From Ascochyta rabiei (Eukaryota > Ascomycota > Dothideomycetes > Pleosporales > Didymellaceae), in NCBI RefSeq assembly GCF_004011695.2, contig NC_082405.1, forward strand, positions 2,851,001 through 2,915,000: DNA of 64,000 nt, written 5' to 3'. The position numbers and the translations under genes were made by a program. Within the stretch, counting starts at the first letter, position 1. Every line of letters starts with the position of its first letter. Of this stretch, positions 10,894 through 22,215 are shown piece by piece. The notes under the pieces were generated by a model. That model worked only from the letters and a program-made list of their open reading frames with translations, ran no database searches and was not told the origin of the DNA.

Positions 10894-11544
10894 TCAGGCA
10901 CCAGCGCCCGGCTGATCCAGCTTCTTGAACAGCTCGGGATGATCCATCGCGTACTGCACGCCAGCAGCCCAATGATACAACTTGGCTGCAATTACGTACC
11001 CCTCCTTCGCCCACCCCTCCAGCTTCTCATAGAGCTCCGCCAACGGTACATTCACCCTCAGAATATCCTCTCCTTCGTCCAAATGCTGCTCCGGCTCCGG
11101 CTCACCCTCCTTCAAATGCACCTCCATCATGCAAAGACACATGTTCGCATTCGTCATGCCTGGATCCGCTGCCACCGCGGGACTCGTGCTCACTACTTTG
11201 CCGCGGTACCCCGTCTCTTCGTACAGCTCGCGTACAGCGGCTTCCTCTGGCTGCTCATTCGCGTCGATGAGGCCCGCGGGCCACTCGACCGTCGTGGCCT
11301 CCACGGGCGGCCGGAACTGCAGGACTACGATCGTAGACGGCGGCTTGGATGGGTGGTAGATGATGTTGCCCATGGCAACGGCGTCGACACCCGCTTTGCC
11401 GCGCGTCTTGCGCGTCGCGACTTCCCATACTCGCGACGTGCCTTTGGCGTCGATGTAGTCGATTTTTTGCAGCTTGACCCATTTGGCGTCTGAGGAGGAG
11501 AGGTCCGTAAATGCAGTCACGCGGGCTTTGCTTTTGCTGGCCAT
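10894..11544 (-). CDS. YSA1: Nudix hydrolase, ADP-ribose pyrophosphatase (YSA1-like)
   Basis: Single-exon gene for 216 residues. The family hydrolyses ADP-ribose and related nucleotide sugars to AMP and a sugar phosphate, clearing reactive NAD breakdown products. The full Nudix box GX5EX7REUXEEXGU is present at about residues 91-113; its core is EEAAVRELYEETGY. The preceding VVLQFRPPVEATTVEWPAGL is the usual substrate-side strand and proline loop of ADP-ribose hydrolases. No signal peptide or targeting sequence is evident, so a cytosolic site is likely. It is divergently arranged with the L-2-hydroxyglutarate dehydrogenase, sharing a spacer of about 460 bp. Assignment to YSA1 rather than another ADP-ribose Nudix subgroup is by motif and length. 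Confidence 0.88.
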   Translation of the reverse strand: MASKSKARVTAFTDLSSSDAKWVKLQKIDYIDAKGTSRVWEVATRKTRGKAGVDAVAMGNIIYHPSKPPSTIVVLQFRPPVEATTVEWPAGLIDANEQPEEAAVRELYEETGYRGKVVSTSPAVAADPGMTNANMCLCMMEVHLKEGEPEPEQHLDEGEDILRVNVPLAELYEKLEGWAKEGYVIAAKLYHWAAGVQYAMDHPELFKKLDQPGAGA

Positions 11545-12005
11545 GATGTGTATTTTTGTTTGGAAGGGGGTTGTTAGCTTGGTTCAACGAGGAAGGAAGG
11601 TGAGTCAGGGTTGGAAGGCTGAAAGGTTATGGTGTTAAAGTCGTGATGTAGCAAGTGGGATGAGTCGGCGTGCGAACGCCGATGACGTAACTGGATTAGG
11701 TTTACGGGGATTGCGGTGAGCTAGAACGCGCTCGCCAGACTCACTCTTCCGAAGAGAAGAGCGAACCGTCTACATTGCTGCAAGATCCTGCGAATTAGAG
11801 CATACATGGAGTGTTCATCCTTGAACCTCGAGATCTGACTAGCTCCCAAGACGTTAGTGGCGGGAACTAATCGCGTAACGTCACATTGAATTGACGGCGA
11901 CCGCTCCTTGATAAGCATCAACGCTTCGAGTTCGTTGTACCCAAATCTCTGCATTTTCTTGTCACGTTATTTGCTGCTCACGTTCTCGTCAGCTTCAAAG
12001 AGCTA
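11545..12005. promoter_or_regulatory. shared divergent promoter region
   Basis: Spacer of 461 bp between the start codons of the Nudix gene (-) and the L-2-hydroxyglutarate dehydrogenase gene (+). It must hold both promoters. I see no defined motif that I would name. Confidence 0.5.
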
Positions 12006-13306
12006 TTGTCCACAATCATGATACCCGCACGTGCCTTTTCCAGTTCCATCTTGAAGACAGCAACGAGGCGGCAGTTTTCGTCAAGCATAAGGCGAGATGC
12101 AGACTTCACACATGCTGTAATTGGCGGTGGTGTAGTCGGACTAGCTATTGCTCGAAAGCTGCAAGAGAGAGATGGCGCATCGACTGTTCTGATTGAAAAG
12201 CATGGGTCCGTCGGTACAGAAACGAGTTCAAGAAACAGCGAGGTAATGTGAGCTCAACAACCCGGTCTGGGGACCTAGCACCAGCACTGAATCTTCTATC
12301 AGGAGTTGACAATCCTCAGGTCATACATGCGGGTCTCTATTACGGCACCTCCTCCCTCAAAACCAAGCTTTGCCTAAGGGGCAAGGAGATGATGTACGAC
12401 CTTTGCCAAAAACATTCCGTACCACACCGTAACACGGGAAAGTGGATCGTTGCTCAAGACTCTGCTCAACTCGATGCAATCACCAAAGTCCACGAGTTCG
12501 CTTCCAGCGTTGGTGTGCCTACGCGCTTCCTCTCCACCAAAGAAGCAAAAGAGCGAGAACCAGACGTCCGGGCCGAGGCTGGCGTGCTTGAGAGCTCGTC
12601 GACCGGAATCGTTGATTCGCACAGCCTGATGCAGTTTCTAGAAGGCGATTTCCAGAATAAGGACGGAGTCTGCGCATTTCAAAGTGCGGTGGTGAATGTG
12701 GAAGCCGTCGACGCCGGCCGCGGAGGATGGGAGATCACGACCCGCAGCCCAGATGGCGAGGAGACGACAATAACAGCCGAAACACTGGTCAACTCTGCGG
12801 GTCTGTACGCTGTGGCAATATCAAACATGATCCTGCCCTCGGACCGGCAAAGAAAAGCCTTCTACGCAAAAGGAAGCTATTTCAGCTACTCCTCCTCGCG
12901 GCCCAAACCCAGCACGCTCATCTACCCAGCCCCCGTACCCGGCCATGGCGGCCTGGGAACACATCTCACTCTCGACATGGGCGGCCGCGTCCGCTTCGGG
13001 CCAGATGTAGAGTGGACGGATTCGCCGACTGACTACACCCCGAATTCCAAGAACCTCGCCGCCGCGATAGATGACATTCAGACCTACCTGCCCGGCATCG
13101 ACCGGTCGGCAATCGCACCAGACTATGTGGGGATACGACCGAAACTGGGAAAGTTGGCAGCAACGAGCGACAAAGATTTTCAAGACTTCTATATTGAGAG
13201 AGAAGCCGGTTACCACGGATTCGTGAACTTGCTTGCAATAGAAAGTCCGGGACTCACGAGTAGTCTAGCGATTGCGGAGGAGGTGGAGAGGTTGTTGTAT
13301 GGGTAG
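12006..13306 (+). CDS. L2HGDH: L-2-hydroxyglutarate dehydrogenase, mitochondrial, FAD-dependent
   Basis: Oxidises L-2-hydroxyglutarate, a side product of mitochondrial malate dehydrogenase, back to 2-oxoglutarate. Exons 12006-12242 and 12320-13306 (77 nt intron, GTAATG...CCTCAG) give 407 residues. A second in-frame ATG at 12018 is the alternative start. The N-terminus is rich in Ser, Ala and Arg ([20 protein letters not shown]), a typical mitochondrial presequence. The FAD Rossmann motif follows: [20 protein letters not shown]. The splice joins SSRNSE to [18 protein letters not shown], matching the family's NSGVIHSGIYY segment, and [17 protein letters not shown] and YVGIRPKL are also typical. 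C-terminal [19 protein letters not shown] closes the FAD fold. Confidence 0.9.
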
Positions 13307-14592
13307 AACAGGCATGTCTCTTGGATAGTGTAACGGAACTCACAGAAGTGGGACTTGAGCTGAGATGAGTCTGGAGGTGTGAACTCTTCGATTGTCGGCC
13401 ACCCGAGGTTGGATCTTGCAGGACAAAAAGGGCTCCTGTGGGATCCAGCTTCTATCACGAGGACGCTGGTACCTGAAGATGCGGAAGCGCACAACTACGA
13501 AAGCTACTACAACATTTCCACAAACAGCGGTCATGCACGCAAATTGATAAGCAAGCACTGAGCCTGTGGTGGGATATTGGAAATTGGATCAAGCTTCACC
13601 TCACCGAACGCAGCGATACGTGGTCAGTGTGAGGATGCAGAGTAGATTCTGGCTGGAATGAGAGTACATGAAAAAGCAACGAGATACAACCGGGATGCGA
13701 TGCAAGTCTGGTGTTTCGTGCTTTCAGTGCCAAGATCGCGATTACTTACCACTCACCCACCAGGAAGATCCCCGCCTCTCGGCGCCACAGAGGCGATCAC
13801 CCGAGGGGGAAATCAACAGTTTTGAGAACGAGTTGCCTCATGCGGCATGTTGCGACCGGAAGTCGCAAGGTCAAAACTCGTGAACCAAGATCTGTGGTGT
13901 GGGAACCATGGAAGCGTGCAAGAAAAGTACCTACTGCGTTGGTGGTTGGTGTGGGGTACGCCAGCCACTGCGTACCGGTACCAGGGTTGCTGAAGGGCTG
14001 GAAAAGAGGAAAAGAGTCGGGCGTGCCCGAAGTTTGCCGTGATAGGATTCCCCAGGTGGAGAGGATGCCGTCGGAGCCGTGGGCCGTCGAATGAACCATG
14101 TGCAGACAGTTGCAGTCGCCGGTGCACCGGGCTTTGTTGGTTTTCTCCATGGCTGTCGAAACAGTTCACGTGGCTGCAGAGACAAGACACGAGGGGGCAC
14201 AAACGACAAACGTGACACGACGACGCACCCCGCACGTCGAAGACGAGCTGCCACCATTCGTCACCAAGTCCAACGGCAAGGCGAGACGGCGTTATGATGG
14301 TTGAAGATGCTCACAGGTCTAGACGGGCCGACGGACGCATAGATGATTGGCGCAGGGGCGCGAGCCGCATGACGAGAGACGGCTCCTTTCGAGAGGAGGC
14401 CGCGCCCAGAGGCGTGCGATCCTGCTTTCTCAGGCACCTGCCACTCTGGCTGTGCTGCAGCTGTTCTTGCCTTGTCCTCAGCCCATTCTCCGTACCCTTC
14501 CAGCCGTAATGTTTGGTGTGTAACGTAGGCAAGGTAGTTGACGCTCGGTGCGGTGCATGTGAGCCATCTGAACGCCCGCGGCGAAGCGAGAC
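13307..14592. other. intergenic region, no supported gene
   Basis: About 1.3 kb. Overlapping antisense open frames of 60-150 codons lie here with no recognisable domain or consistent splice signals. Likely the L2HGDH 3' end and the promoter of the Spo71-like gene. Confidence 0.5.
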
Positions 14593-17500
14593 ATGGACAG
14601 CAAGAGAGGTCCCATGGCCGACCTCGAACAGGCGCCGCATCCATGGCACCAGCAGCCTAACATTGCGAACCTGTCGCCTGCCTCTTTCACGGCGCAGAAG
14701 CTGGTAGATAGCAGCCTCCCTCACACAGCACAGCGCGCAGCCACTGACACGCCCAGCAACATGCAACCCCAGAGCACCTCTACCTCACCTCAAGGCGCTT
14801 CTTCATCGGCCCTATCCCCGTACGCTGCCCCACGCCCTTCTTGATGCATGCGCTCATTCACAGCTACAGACCGCATGGCTGAGCAAACACCGTCGCGATT
14901 GGTACAAGCACCATCTGCGCATCACCTACTCGACACGCGCCGCCACCTTCTCGTCCGACCCCCGTGAAGCGCGCCAACGACGTCTGAGTGGAGCTGAAGG
15001 ACCCAGCTCCTCTGCCCTCTTCCAACACAGCTTCCCTCAGCCCGACGAGCTCCACGCAGAAGAGGAAGACGGCACCCAGCGTGTGGAGGCAAGTGGAGCG
15101 AATGGCGCCTCAGCAGCGAGCACCAGCACGCCTCAGAAAAAGCTTGTCGTGATAGGCAACGAAGACGAAGAGTTCGTGGACGCGCATTCTGAGCCCGAAG
15201 ATGTCCATGACGACGACTTGCACCTATACACGCACGAGGAGGGCGACTTCGACCCCAGCAAGCCGCAGCTGCCGCATCGATCGAGCACCAAGTCCTACGT
15301 TACGGCTTCTTCTATGCCCAACACTGCAGACAGCAACGCCGAGGTGGACTCCGAGGACGACGATGCTGAGACACCGCGCGCAGAAGAGCCAACACAACCC
15401 CAGATGAGTGGTCTGCAGGTATTGACCAGTGAGGAGGAGTCAGGACGGAAGTCGTTGAGCAAGCAGCCATTGTCTGCCAGCACGAGCCATGGTGTGGCAG
15501 TATCTACTACGAGGGGAGCGTCCTCGGTAGATGCTGACTCCACTTCGTCTCTGCTGCGCAAAGCTGACTTGAACAAGGCGCCGGCCCCCATTGATTCTGA
15601 AGTCGCTCCCTCGCCTTCTGCCAGGGGCATCCTTGCCAGGATGAAGAGACGGTCGACTGTGGGCCTGTCCAAATCAGACTCGTCAGACGGCCCTGACGCA
15701 CCTACACAGGACCTGACGCGCAAAGGATCTAATTTGCGCAACCTTGTCAAGTTCGATGTGCCTGAGGACTCCAAGCGGCAAGCAGTCCATTTCAAGGCCA
15801 AGAAAGCACAGATGACCATCCAGCGAGCGGGCACAAGGCTGCGACGGAAGAGCATCAAGGACGGTTTGGTAGTGAAGATGGAACGCATGCTTGTGCGCGT
15901 CGATGCCGCCAGCGAAGTGCCGGAGGACTTTGACGAGAACGTAAACCAGCGAGTCGTCTCGAGAGTCAAGGATAAGTGGCGGGAATATATGATAGTGTGC
16001 AGACACAGTCACACGGATGAGGCTGACTTCTTGCTGCAACTCTATCAGACTCGGGTATGGTTTTTTTTTCCTGACTTGTAGCCGCCTTCGTGCTAATCGT
16101 TGCAGGTCATTCCTGAAATCGAACAGAGCGGCGCAGGCAAACGCGCAGCTTATGAGATCCCTCTCGGCCGCAAGACGAGCAAAATCAATCTCTACTCGTC
16201 CCTTGACAAATCTATAGTGGTGTCGATGCCCGGTCCCAAGGGTACCCTGATCTTCATCATGCAAGCAAGAACTGCTTCCAACGCAGTCGAATGGTACACG
16301 TTCCTGCGCAACATTCTCGGCTGGCGCCGTGCTTCCGAGCTTCAAGTTAACATTCCGGATATGAGTCTCAGCGTACGGATAGCTAACCCTTTTGAAAAAT
16401 TGGAAGCCTCGCAGAACAAAGTTCAAGAAGCAGAAAACACCGAGGAGGCCATCTTGAAGACCATGCAAGAAGAGCAAGCTGTCGCGCAAGCGCTGATCCG
16501 GCAGTGTCTTGATCAATTGAAAGAAGCGCCGGAGTGGGCAACTGTGCTTGAAGCCTGGATGAACGAACAGAGGATAGGACTGGTCTGGAAGCGCTATGAT
16601 CGTCTGGAGTGGATCCATGGAGCCAACGAGCGTAAGATGTATGGCACTATTGCCATGCTCAAGTCCCACGATCTCGAGCTGCGACCAAAGACGCATTACC
16701 CCACAACAGTAATCACTCGTAAGAAGCAAAAGACATTGACGGAGCCTGTGCCCGTCGAGGGCTTCCTCATCAGGCTGACCGGTCAACGTGGAAGGGCGAA
16801 GCGCATGGGACTTATGTACCATAAGCAACTGTACTTCGCCAGCCACGACCACTTTCTTGTGTTCTCGCGGCCAACCAAAGCGACTCCGCCCCCACCACCT
16901 AGACTTCCCATGTCTGAGAACTCGGCTGTTCCTACGTCGCAGGCGATTCAGGACGCTACACCGGACAACTGGGCAGTCAATCCTTACCCCGTGAAGGACA
17001 AACAGATTGAATGGTTGCTCGAAGGCCACTCCGGAACCTCCGAGACCAGGAGATTACATGATGAGGATGCGGCCGACGAGTCAGAACGAAAGGAAAACAA
17101 CCTCCTCAATTGCGACGGTTACATCAACATGGCTGATATCGTCAAAGTTCGTAAGGCGAAGCTAGGCGCTAGCCCAGTGGATGAAGATATTGAGCCCGGA
17201 TCGGATGTTGATTTTGACGAGGATGTCGACATGGACGATTCGAGAGGCGAGGACGGTGCCACAAGTGATCTCGATTTGGAACGTGCCTTCGAGCTGGTAA
17301 TGAAGAACGGCTTGGTCATCCGCCTGCAAGCCGCCGACAAAGCTCGCCGAAAGCAATGGATCAATCACCTCCGTGCCCTTGCGAAGTACTGGAAACATCG
17401 CACAGCATCTGACATCACCCTCTACAAATCAACACGCGCTCGCAATCTTAGCGCTCTCAACATTGACGAGGAGGGCGAAGCGTACATCGGTCAGTTTGCG

Positions 17501-18166
17501 CGGAAATGGGAAGTAAAGCAGTCCTTTGCCTCACCGCAGCTTTACAACATGTGCGGCATCGCCTGCTGCCGGAACATCCACATGAGTGGTACGCTGTACC
17601 GCAAACCCCGTATTCACGCTCCTTTTACCCGCTGCGGCGTCATGCTCGCGGCTGGCACCCTGCTCATCTTTCGCGACGTCTTGCGTAGTCGCGTTGGCAA
17701 ACAACTGTCGCACATTCACCACGAGCGCATCGCGAATCTCGATCTGAGGGATTGCTACATCTACTCCGGTCTTCTCACTGAATCAGATCTACTGTACCAA
17801 AATCAGACCTTTGACGCCAACAAGCCGGGCCATCACGCACTGCCTCGTATCTACCTCGAAGACGGCGGGACAAGCACAGACGAAGATGTCATGACGACGT
17901 TTGTCATCTGGCACGGCAAAGCCAAGTCATGGTTCAGGGCGGAAGAAGGGGCTGGGGGTGGGGGCGAGAAGGAGAGGAAAGAGGGAAAGAGAACCAAGCT
18001 CAAGAGAGTCGCAAAGCTGGGATCCAAAGGCAGGAGTGTGGTGTTCAGAGCGAGGTCCCGGGCAGAGAGGGATCACTGGGTGCTTGCTATCCAGAACGAG
18101 ATTGAGCGATGTCAAGACCGAGACAGTGATTTCCGCATCGAAGAAGCGACGCAGACGGCGAAGTAG
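14593..18166 (+). CDS. Spo71/Mug56-like multi-PH-domain protein
   Basis: Proposed exons 14593-14703, 14864-16054 and 16106-18166 give about 1120 residues. The last intron (51 nt) is clear and joins LLQLYQTR to VIPEIEQSG. The first intron is uncertain: the frame is certain from about 14864, where TAWLSKHRRDWYKHHLRI begins, but the upstream exon was chosen only because GTAGAT...TTCACAG keeps phase. An acidic disordered stretch precedes a Spo71-type N-terminal region and a PH-like module (MERMLVRVDAASEVPEDFDE to GWRRASEL, about residues 375-510). A second, split PH module ends at RKQWINHLRALAKYW, and a C-terminal one ends at RAERDHWVLAIQNEIE. Yeast Spo71 is an adaptor for the lipid-transfer protein Vps13 at the prospore membrane; a membrane-contact role here is inference. 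The family call is from memory. Confidence 0.72.
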
Positions 18167-18882
18167 GTGGTAATGTCTTTTTCTTCCCTCTAAATCCGCA
18201 GGGCGTTTATGAGGGGGTCGCAGAGACGTGCGTGGTTTTGGGTTGGCATCATCGGCATCATTGGCATCATTGGCATCAGTATACCTTCAACCTACACAGT
18301 ACATACTCTTAATACCATTCCCATCCTATTCCAACGTCCTCTCACCACAGACAAGTCTCAAACACTTGTTCTAGATGGCCATACTCCAGCCGTCGGTTCG
18401 GCTCTCGAATCGTCGGTCGGCCCGAGGAGTAAGGCGATGGGTGTGGGTAGGAGATGTTGTGTCTAAGCTTCACAGGGTAGTATACTGATGGGTGGTTGCT
18501 GCGAACGCAGCGTTTTCAAATAAGTTCGATGGGATGGGCGGGAGGAGAGGGGATGGCAGGTGGAGCTGTGCTGGAGGGTTGAATAGCCATCTACCTGAAT
18601 GTATGAGGAGTTGGGTAGGGAGGGACACGCGGCATCACGTAGCATGCAGAGAAGAGGGGGGTCGATTTTAGTTCGTTCTATTTCCGTTGCGCTTGGTTAG
18701 CTACGTGGTTCCTGGCTGACTTGGTCTTCTCCTCTCCTGGGAGGGAGCCGGCCTGGACGAGGGCGTCTGATGCTCGAGGGGCTTGCTCGTGGCGATGTCG
18801 GTCTGCGCTTGTATCTTGAGTTCGTGGCGCTTCTGCACTCTTTGATGTGTGCTTGCTACCGTGCACAGCGCGAGTCGTTTGC
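18167..18882. other. intergenic between convergent genes
   Basis: 3' flanks of the Spo71-like gene (+) and the GPI protein gene (-). A 9-bp tandem repeat of ATTGGCATC type lies at 18247-18278. No gene is supported. Confidence 0.5.
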
Positions 18883-19470
18883 CTACAACAGGGCCATGAA
18901 GCCGGCGACAATGCCCATGCCGAGCAGCGCGCTGCCGGTGACCTTGCCTGCGCCGTTGACGGGTACTTGGCTGACGGAAGCAGATGCAGATGCAGTTGCG
19001 GAAGTCTTGTTCTTGGCGGTGGTACTCACGACGGGCTCAGATGAAGAAGCTGTGGCGGTGACGATGACGGTTGAGGTGCCGTTGGCTGGGACGCCAGTAG
19101 GGATCTCAACAGCAGTGCTGTTCTGCGGGAAGATGACTCTAGTCGTGCTGCCCTCCCACAGGGTGACGGGGACAAAGGTCTGGCTGGCGGTCACGTACAG
19201 CGACGCCTCGGAGGTAGTCGTCGGCTCGACGGGAGGAGGCGCATAGCCGGTCTTGGTGACCTCGGCGGTGCTGTTGACGGTGTCGCTCGTGACGGCGATG
19301 GCGGAGCTGAGGTAGTAGGTCGAGGTCTCGAAGACGATGGTAGTGTCGACCTCAGGTGCTGCAGCGGTGCCGGGAACGGAGCCAGGGACCTCGAAAGCGG
19401 CGGGCGTGCTGGCGGACACGGTGACCACGAGGAGACTGCTAATGCAGGCGGCAATGTTGGCGAAGCGCAT
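18883..19470 (-). CDS. GPI-anchored cell-surface protein, Ser/Thr-rich
   Basis: Single-exon gene for 195 residues. It starts with a signal peptide (MRFANIAACISSLLVVTVSA) and continues as a Ser/Thr/Val-rich chain with four N-glycosylation sequons (NST twice, NGT, NKT). It ends in a small-residue site (NGAGK) followed by the hydrophobic tail SALLGMGIVAGFMALL with no charged end. That layout is the standard one for GPI-anchored plasma-membrane or cell-wall proteins. There is no catalytic motif and no cysteine pattern in the mature part. I do not recognise a named family; the role is probably structural or in wall organisation. Confidence 0.75.
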   Translation of the reverse strand: MRFANIAACISSLLVVTVSASTPAAFEVPGSVPGTAAAPEVDTTIVFETSTYYLSSAIAVTSDTVNSTAEVTKTGYAPPPVEPTTTSEASLYVTASQTFVPVTLWEGSTTRVIFPQNSTAVEIPTGVPANGTSTVIVTATASSSEPVVSTTAKNKTSATASASASVSQVPVNGAGKVTGSALLGMGIVAGFMALL

Positions 19471-20585
19471 GGTGGGGTAGTAGCGAGTGGACTTGTTGTT
19501 GCGATTGCGGTAGGAGCTGACTGAGTTGAGTCAAGTTCTTGTGGAGTGCGCGGTGTCTGCAGATGGTGAGGGCGGGGGACGTGGGTATTTTGTAGGTGAC
19601 AGGACGGTGCGCGCCAAGAGTGCGCGATGCTGGAGCAGGACACGAGACAAACGGCGACCGGTACTCCACCTTCACCGTCAGAGCTACATGCGGCGTGGAT
19701 ATTGTCCAGTCTCGAGGCTCCGGGTGGTGCCGGTCATAGTTGCTGCAGCGTTGATGGTCTTCTACCTCTAAAGAGGTTCCCAATGCCTTTGATTATCACC
19801 AAAGGTGTTGCGTTCGTGGAGTTGCAACACTCGCTTGATACTAAACATGAATATACTGCAAGTCCACGTCCGTTCCATGTTTGGCAAAGGGAAGCCTGGA
19901 GTTTGAAGGGCATGCCATCTCTTTCGGTCTGCTCTTTAATGACTGTATCTTGATCCAACAGCATCGAATGCTGGAAAGATGATGCTAAGGATGGCAGCTA
20001 CACGTAATATACTGAATGATAAACTGTGCAGAGTAGAGAGTGTGAAAGATAAATTGCAATATTACTGTATAATGCTTGACCAGTGTCGACTGCACCGCCT
20101 CACGCCTTCGATTTGTTGACGGTGGCTCGTTTCCAGCCAAGCCATGACAGTTAATATACTTTTCATCTTGGCAAGAGTAAGCTTCCAGGTGAACGAGGAT
20201 GGCGTTATGAAGGCGAAGTGCAACTGTTGGTGGTCAGATAAGATGGTGGTAGTCGAGGTCGGAAAAGCGACCATTCCAGAAGGCGGCAAGTGCCGTTCGC
20301 CGCCGCCGCCCCGCGTTGGATTTCAACGTGGGCAAATTGAGTCACCAAAAGTTAAGCAACTCGCACCGCCCGCCGCACGACGCACGCACGCAACGGATAA
20401 ACCTTTGCCGCCGACGAACCCCCACCGGCCGCCAGCAACGTAGAGCCTCACGACGCTTTCGCCTTTTCGCGCACGTACACGAGAAAACCGCCTCCCACCG
20501 CCTCCCACCGCCCCCCAGGTTAGCGAACAGTCGAGCGACGCCCCAAGACCCGTTTCCAGAAGAACAGCACGGAGATCCGCACATC
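19471..20585. promoter_or_regulatory. divergent promoter region, GPI protein / eIF2-alpha
   Basis: About 1.1 kb between divergent start codons. The 400 bp next to eIF2-alpha is C-rich, as expected for a highly expressed fungal gene leader. Short open frames here have no support. Confidence 0.45.
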
Positions 20586-21682
20586 ATGTCTCTCACAAAT
20601 TGCCGGTTCTACGAGGAGAAGTACCCGGAGGTGGAGAGCTTCGTCATGGTGAACGTCAAGCAGATCGCAGAGATGGGCGCATACGTCAAGCTGCTCGAGT
20701 ATGGTGGGTGCAGCATGCAGCAGTCAAGTGCAGACGGGGGCTAACGCGCGCAGACAACATCGACGGCATGATCCTGCTCTCCGAACTGTCGCGCAGACGT
20801 ATTCGATCCATCCAGAAGCTCATCCGTGTTGGCCGCAACGAGGTCGTCGTCGTGCTGCGTGTCGACAAGGACAAGGGCTACATTGACTTGTCCAAGCGCC
20901 GTGTGTCGCCCGAGGACATCGTCAAGTGCGAGGAGCGCTACAACAAGTCGAAGATGGTGCACAGCATCATGCGCCACGTCGCCGAGAAGACACAGGTGCC
21001 CATCGAGGACATCTACCAGACAATCGGCTGGCCGCTGAACAAGAAGTACGGCCACTCCATCGACGCCTTCAAGCTCAGCATCACCAACCCGGAGGTGTGG
21101 AACGACGTCACCTTCCCCAACGACGTCGTCAAGGAAGAGCTGCAGAGCTACATTGGCAAGAGGCTGACACCCCAGCCCACCAAGGTGCGCTCGGACATTG
21201 AGGGTAAGGGCTGCCGTGGCATAAGAGACGAGAAGATCGCCCGCTAACTTGTGCAGTCACCTGCTTCGGCTATGAGGGCATCGACGCCGTCAAGGAGGCT
21301 CTGCGCACTGCTGAGGCCAAGAACACACCCGACAACCAGGTCAAGGTCAAGCTCGTATCGCCTCCCCTCTACGGTATGTATATGCGGTCAGTCCAAATCC
21401 GACTTTGTGCTAATGAATGCAGTCCTCACCTCCCAGTGCCTCGACAAGACCGTTGGTATCTCCACTTTGGAGCAGGCGATCGAAGACATCAAGGCCAGCA
21501 TTACAAAAGCTGGCGGCGACTGCCAGGTCAAGATGGCTCCCCGTGCCGTCACCGAGAACGATGACGCCGAGCTGGCTGCGCTCATGGAGAAGCGCGAGCG
21601 CGAGAACCAGCAGGTCAGCGGTGACGAGGATGAGAGCTCGAGCGATGAGGGCGAGGTCGGCGCGGCGGCTGCAGAGGCCTAG
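20586..21682 (+). CDS. SUI2: translation initiation factor eIF2 alpha subunit
   Basis: Part of the eIF2 complex that brings Met-tRNAi to the 40S ribosome and the target of stress-responsive eIF2-alpha kinases. Exons 20586-20703, 20754-21203, 21257-21373 and 21423-21682 give 314 residues; introns of 50, 53 and 49 nt are all phase 1, with branch-like GCTAACG, GCTAACT and GCTAATG. The S1 RNA-binding domain spans about residues 15-90. The kinase target loop [13 protein letters not shown] is intact, with the regulatory serine at residue 52 counting Met (Ser51 by convention). The helical and alpha-beta domains follow ([32 protein letters not shown]), then an acidic tail ([13 protein letters not shown]). 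Phospho-control of translation should therefore operate. Confidence 0.97.
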
Positions 21683-22215
21683 ACGACTTTTGCATGTTGA
21701 AGGTATTACGATGGGACATGGTCAAAAGTGGATACCGGCGTTTGGGGCTCGACTACCATTCCTCGAGCATGTACGCGGCATATTTGACATGTATAGCATT
21801 TTCATTCTGGGACGGTGTCGAATTGCACGCCCTAGACTTCCAATGATACAGTGAACTCCAGCTGAAAGTGCATCCACCTGATTCCAAGCGTTCTTTCTTT
21901 GGGGCTTGATGTTCACAAAACCAAGCGTCGAAGCCCAAGCGTCGAAGCCCAAGCGTTGAAGTCCAAGCGCAGAGACGCGCGACGATGACGATGGCTGCGA
22001 CGGGGGACAGCGCGGCCAAGCTGGACGGGCTAACCAACTTTCTGCGCGCAATCGCCAACAACGGCGACGGCGCTATCAATTCTCTTCCTGGACCCTCTGC
22101 TCGTGTCGCGTGATCCCGGTTCCCTCCTCAGAAACTCTCCATCGCGTAGTTGGAGCAGCCGTGCTCCCGATACTCATCCTTTGACACCCCAGCCAGCCCA
22201 GGTGCCTTCGCAACA
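21683..22215. other. intergenic region, no gene
   Basis: eIF2-alpha 3' flank and calcium channel promoter. It contains a short repeated motif (AAGCGTCGAAGCCC type) at about 21924-21962. Confidence 0.5.

Noticed and set aside
15683..17029. 448-codon frame on the minus strand.
   Set aside because: Exact antisense of the Spo71-like gene; composition shadow.
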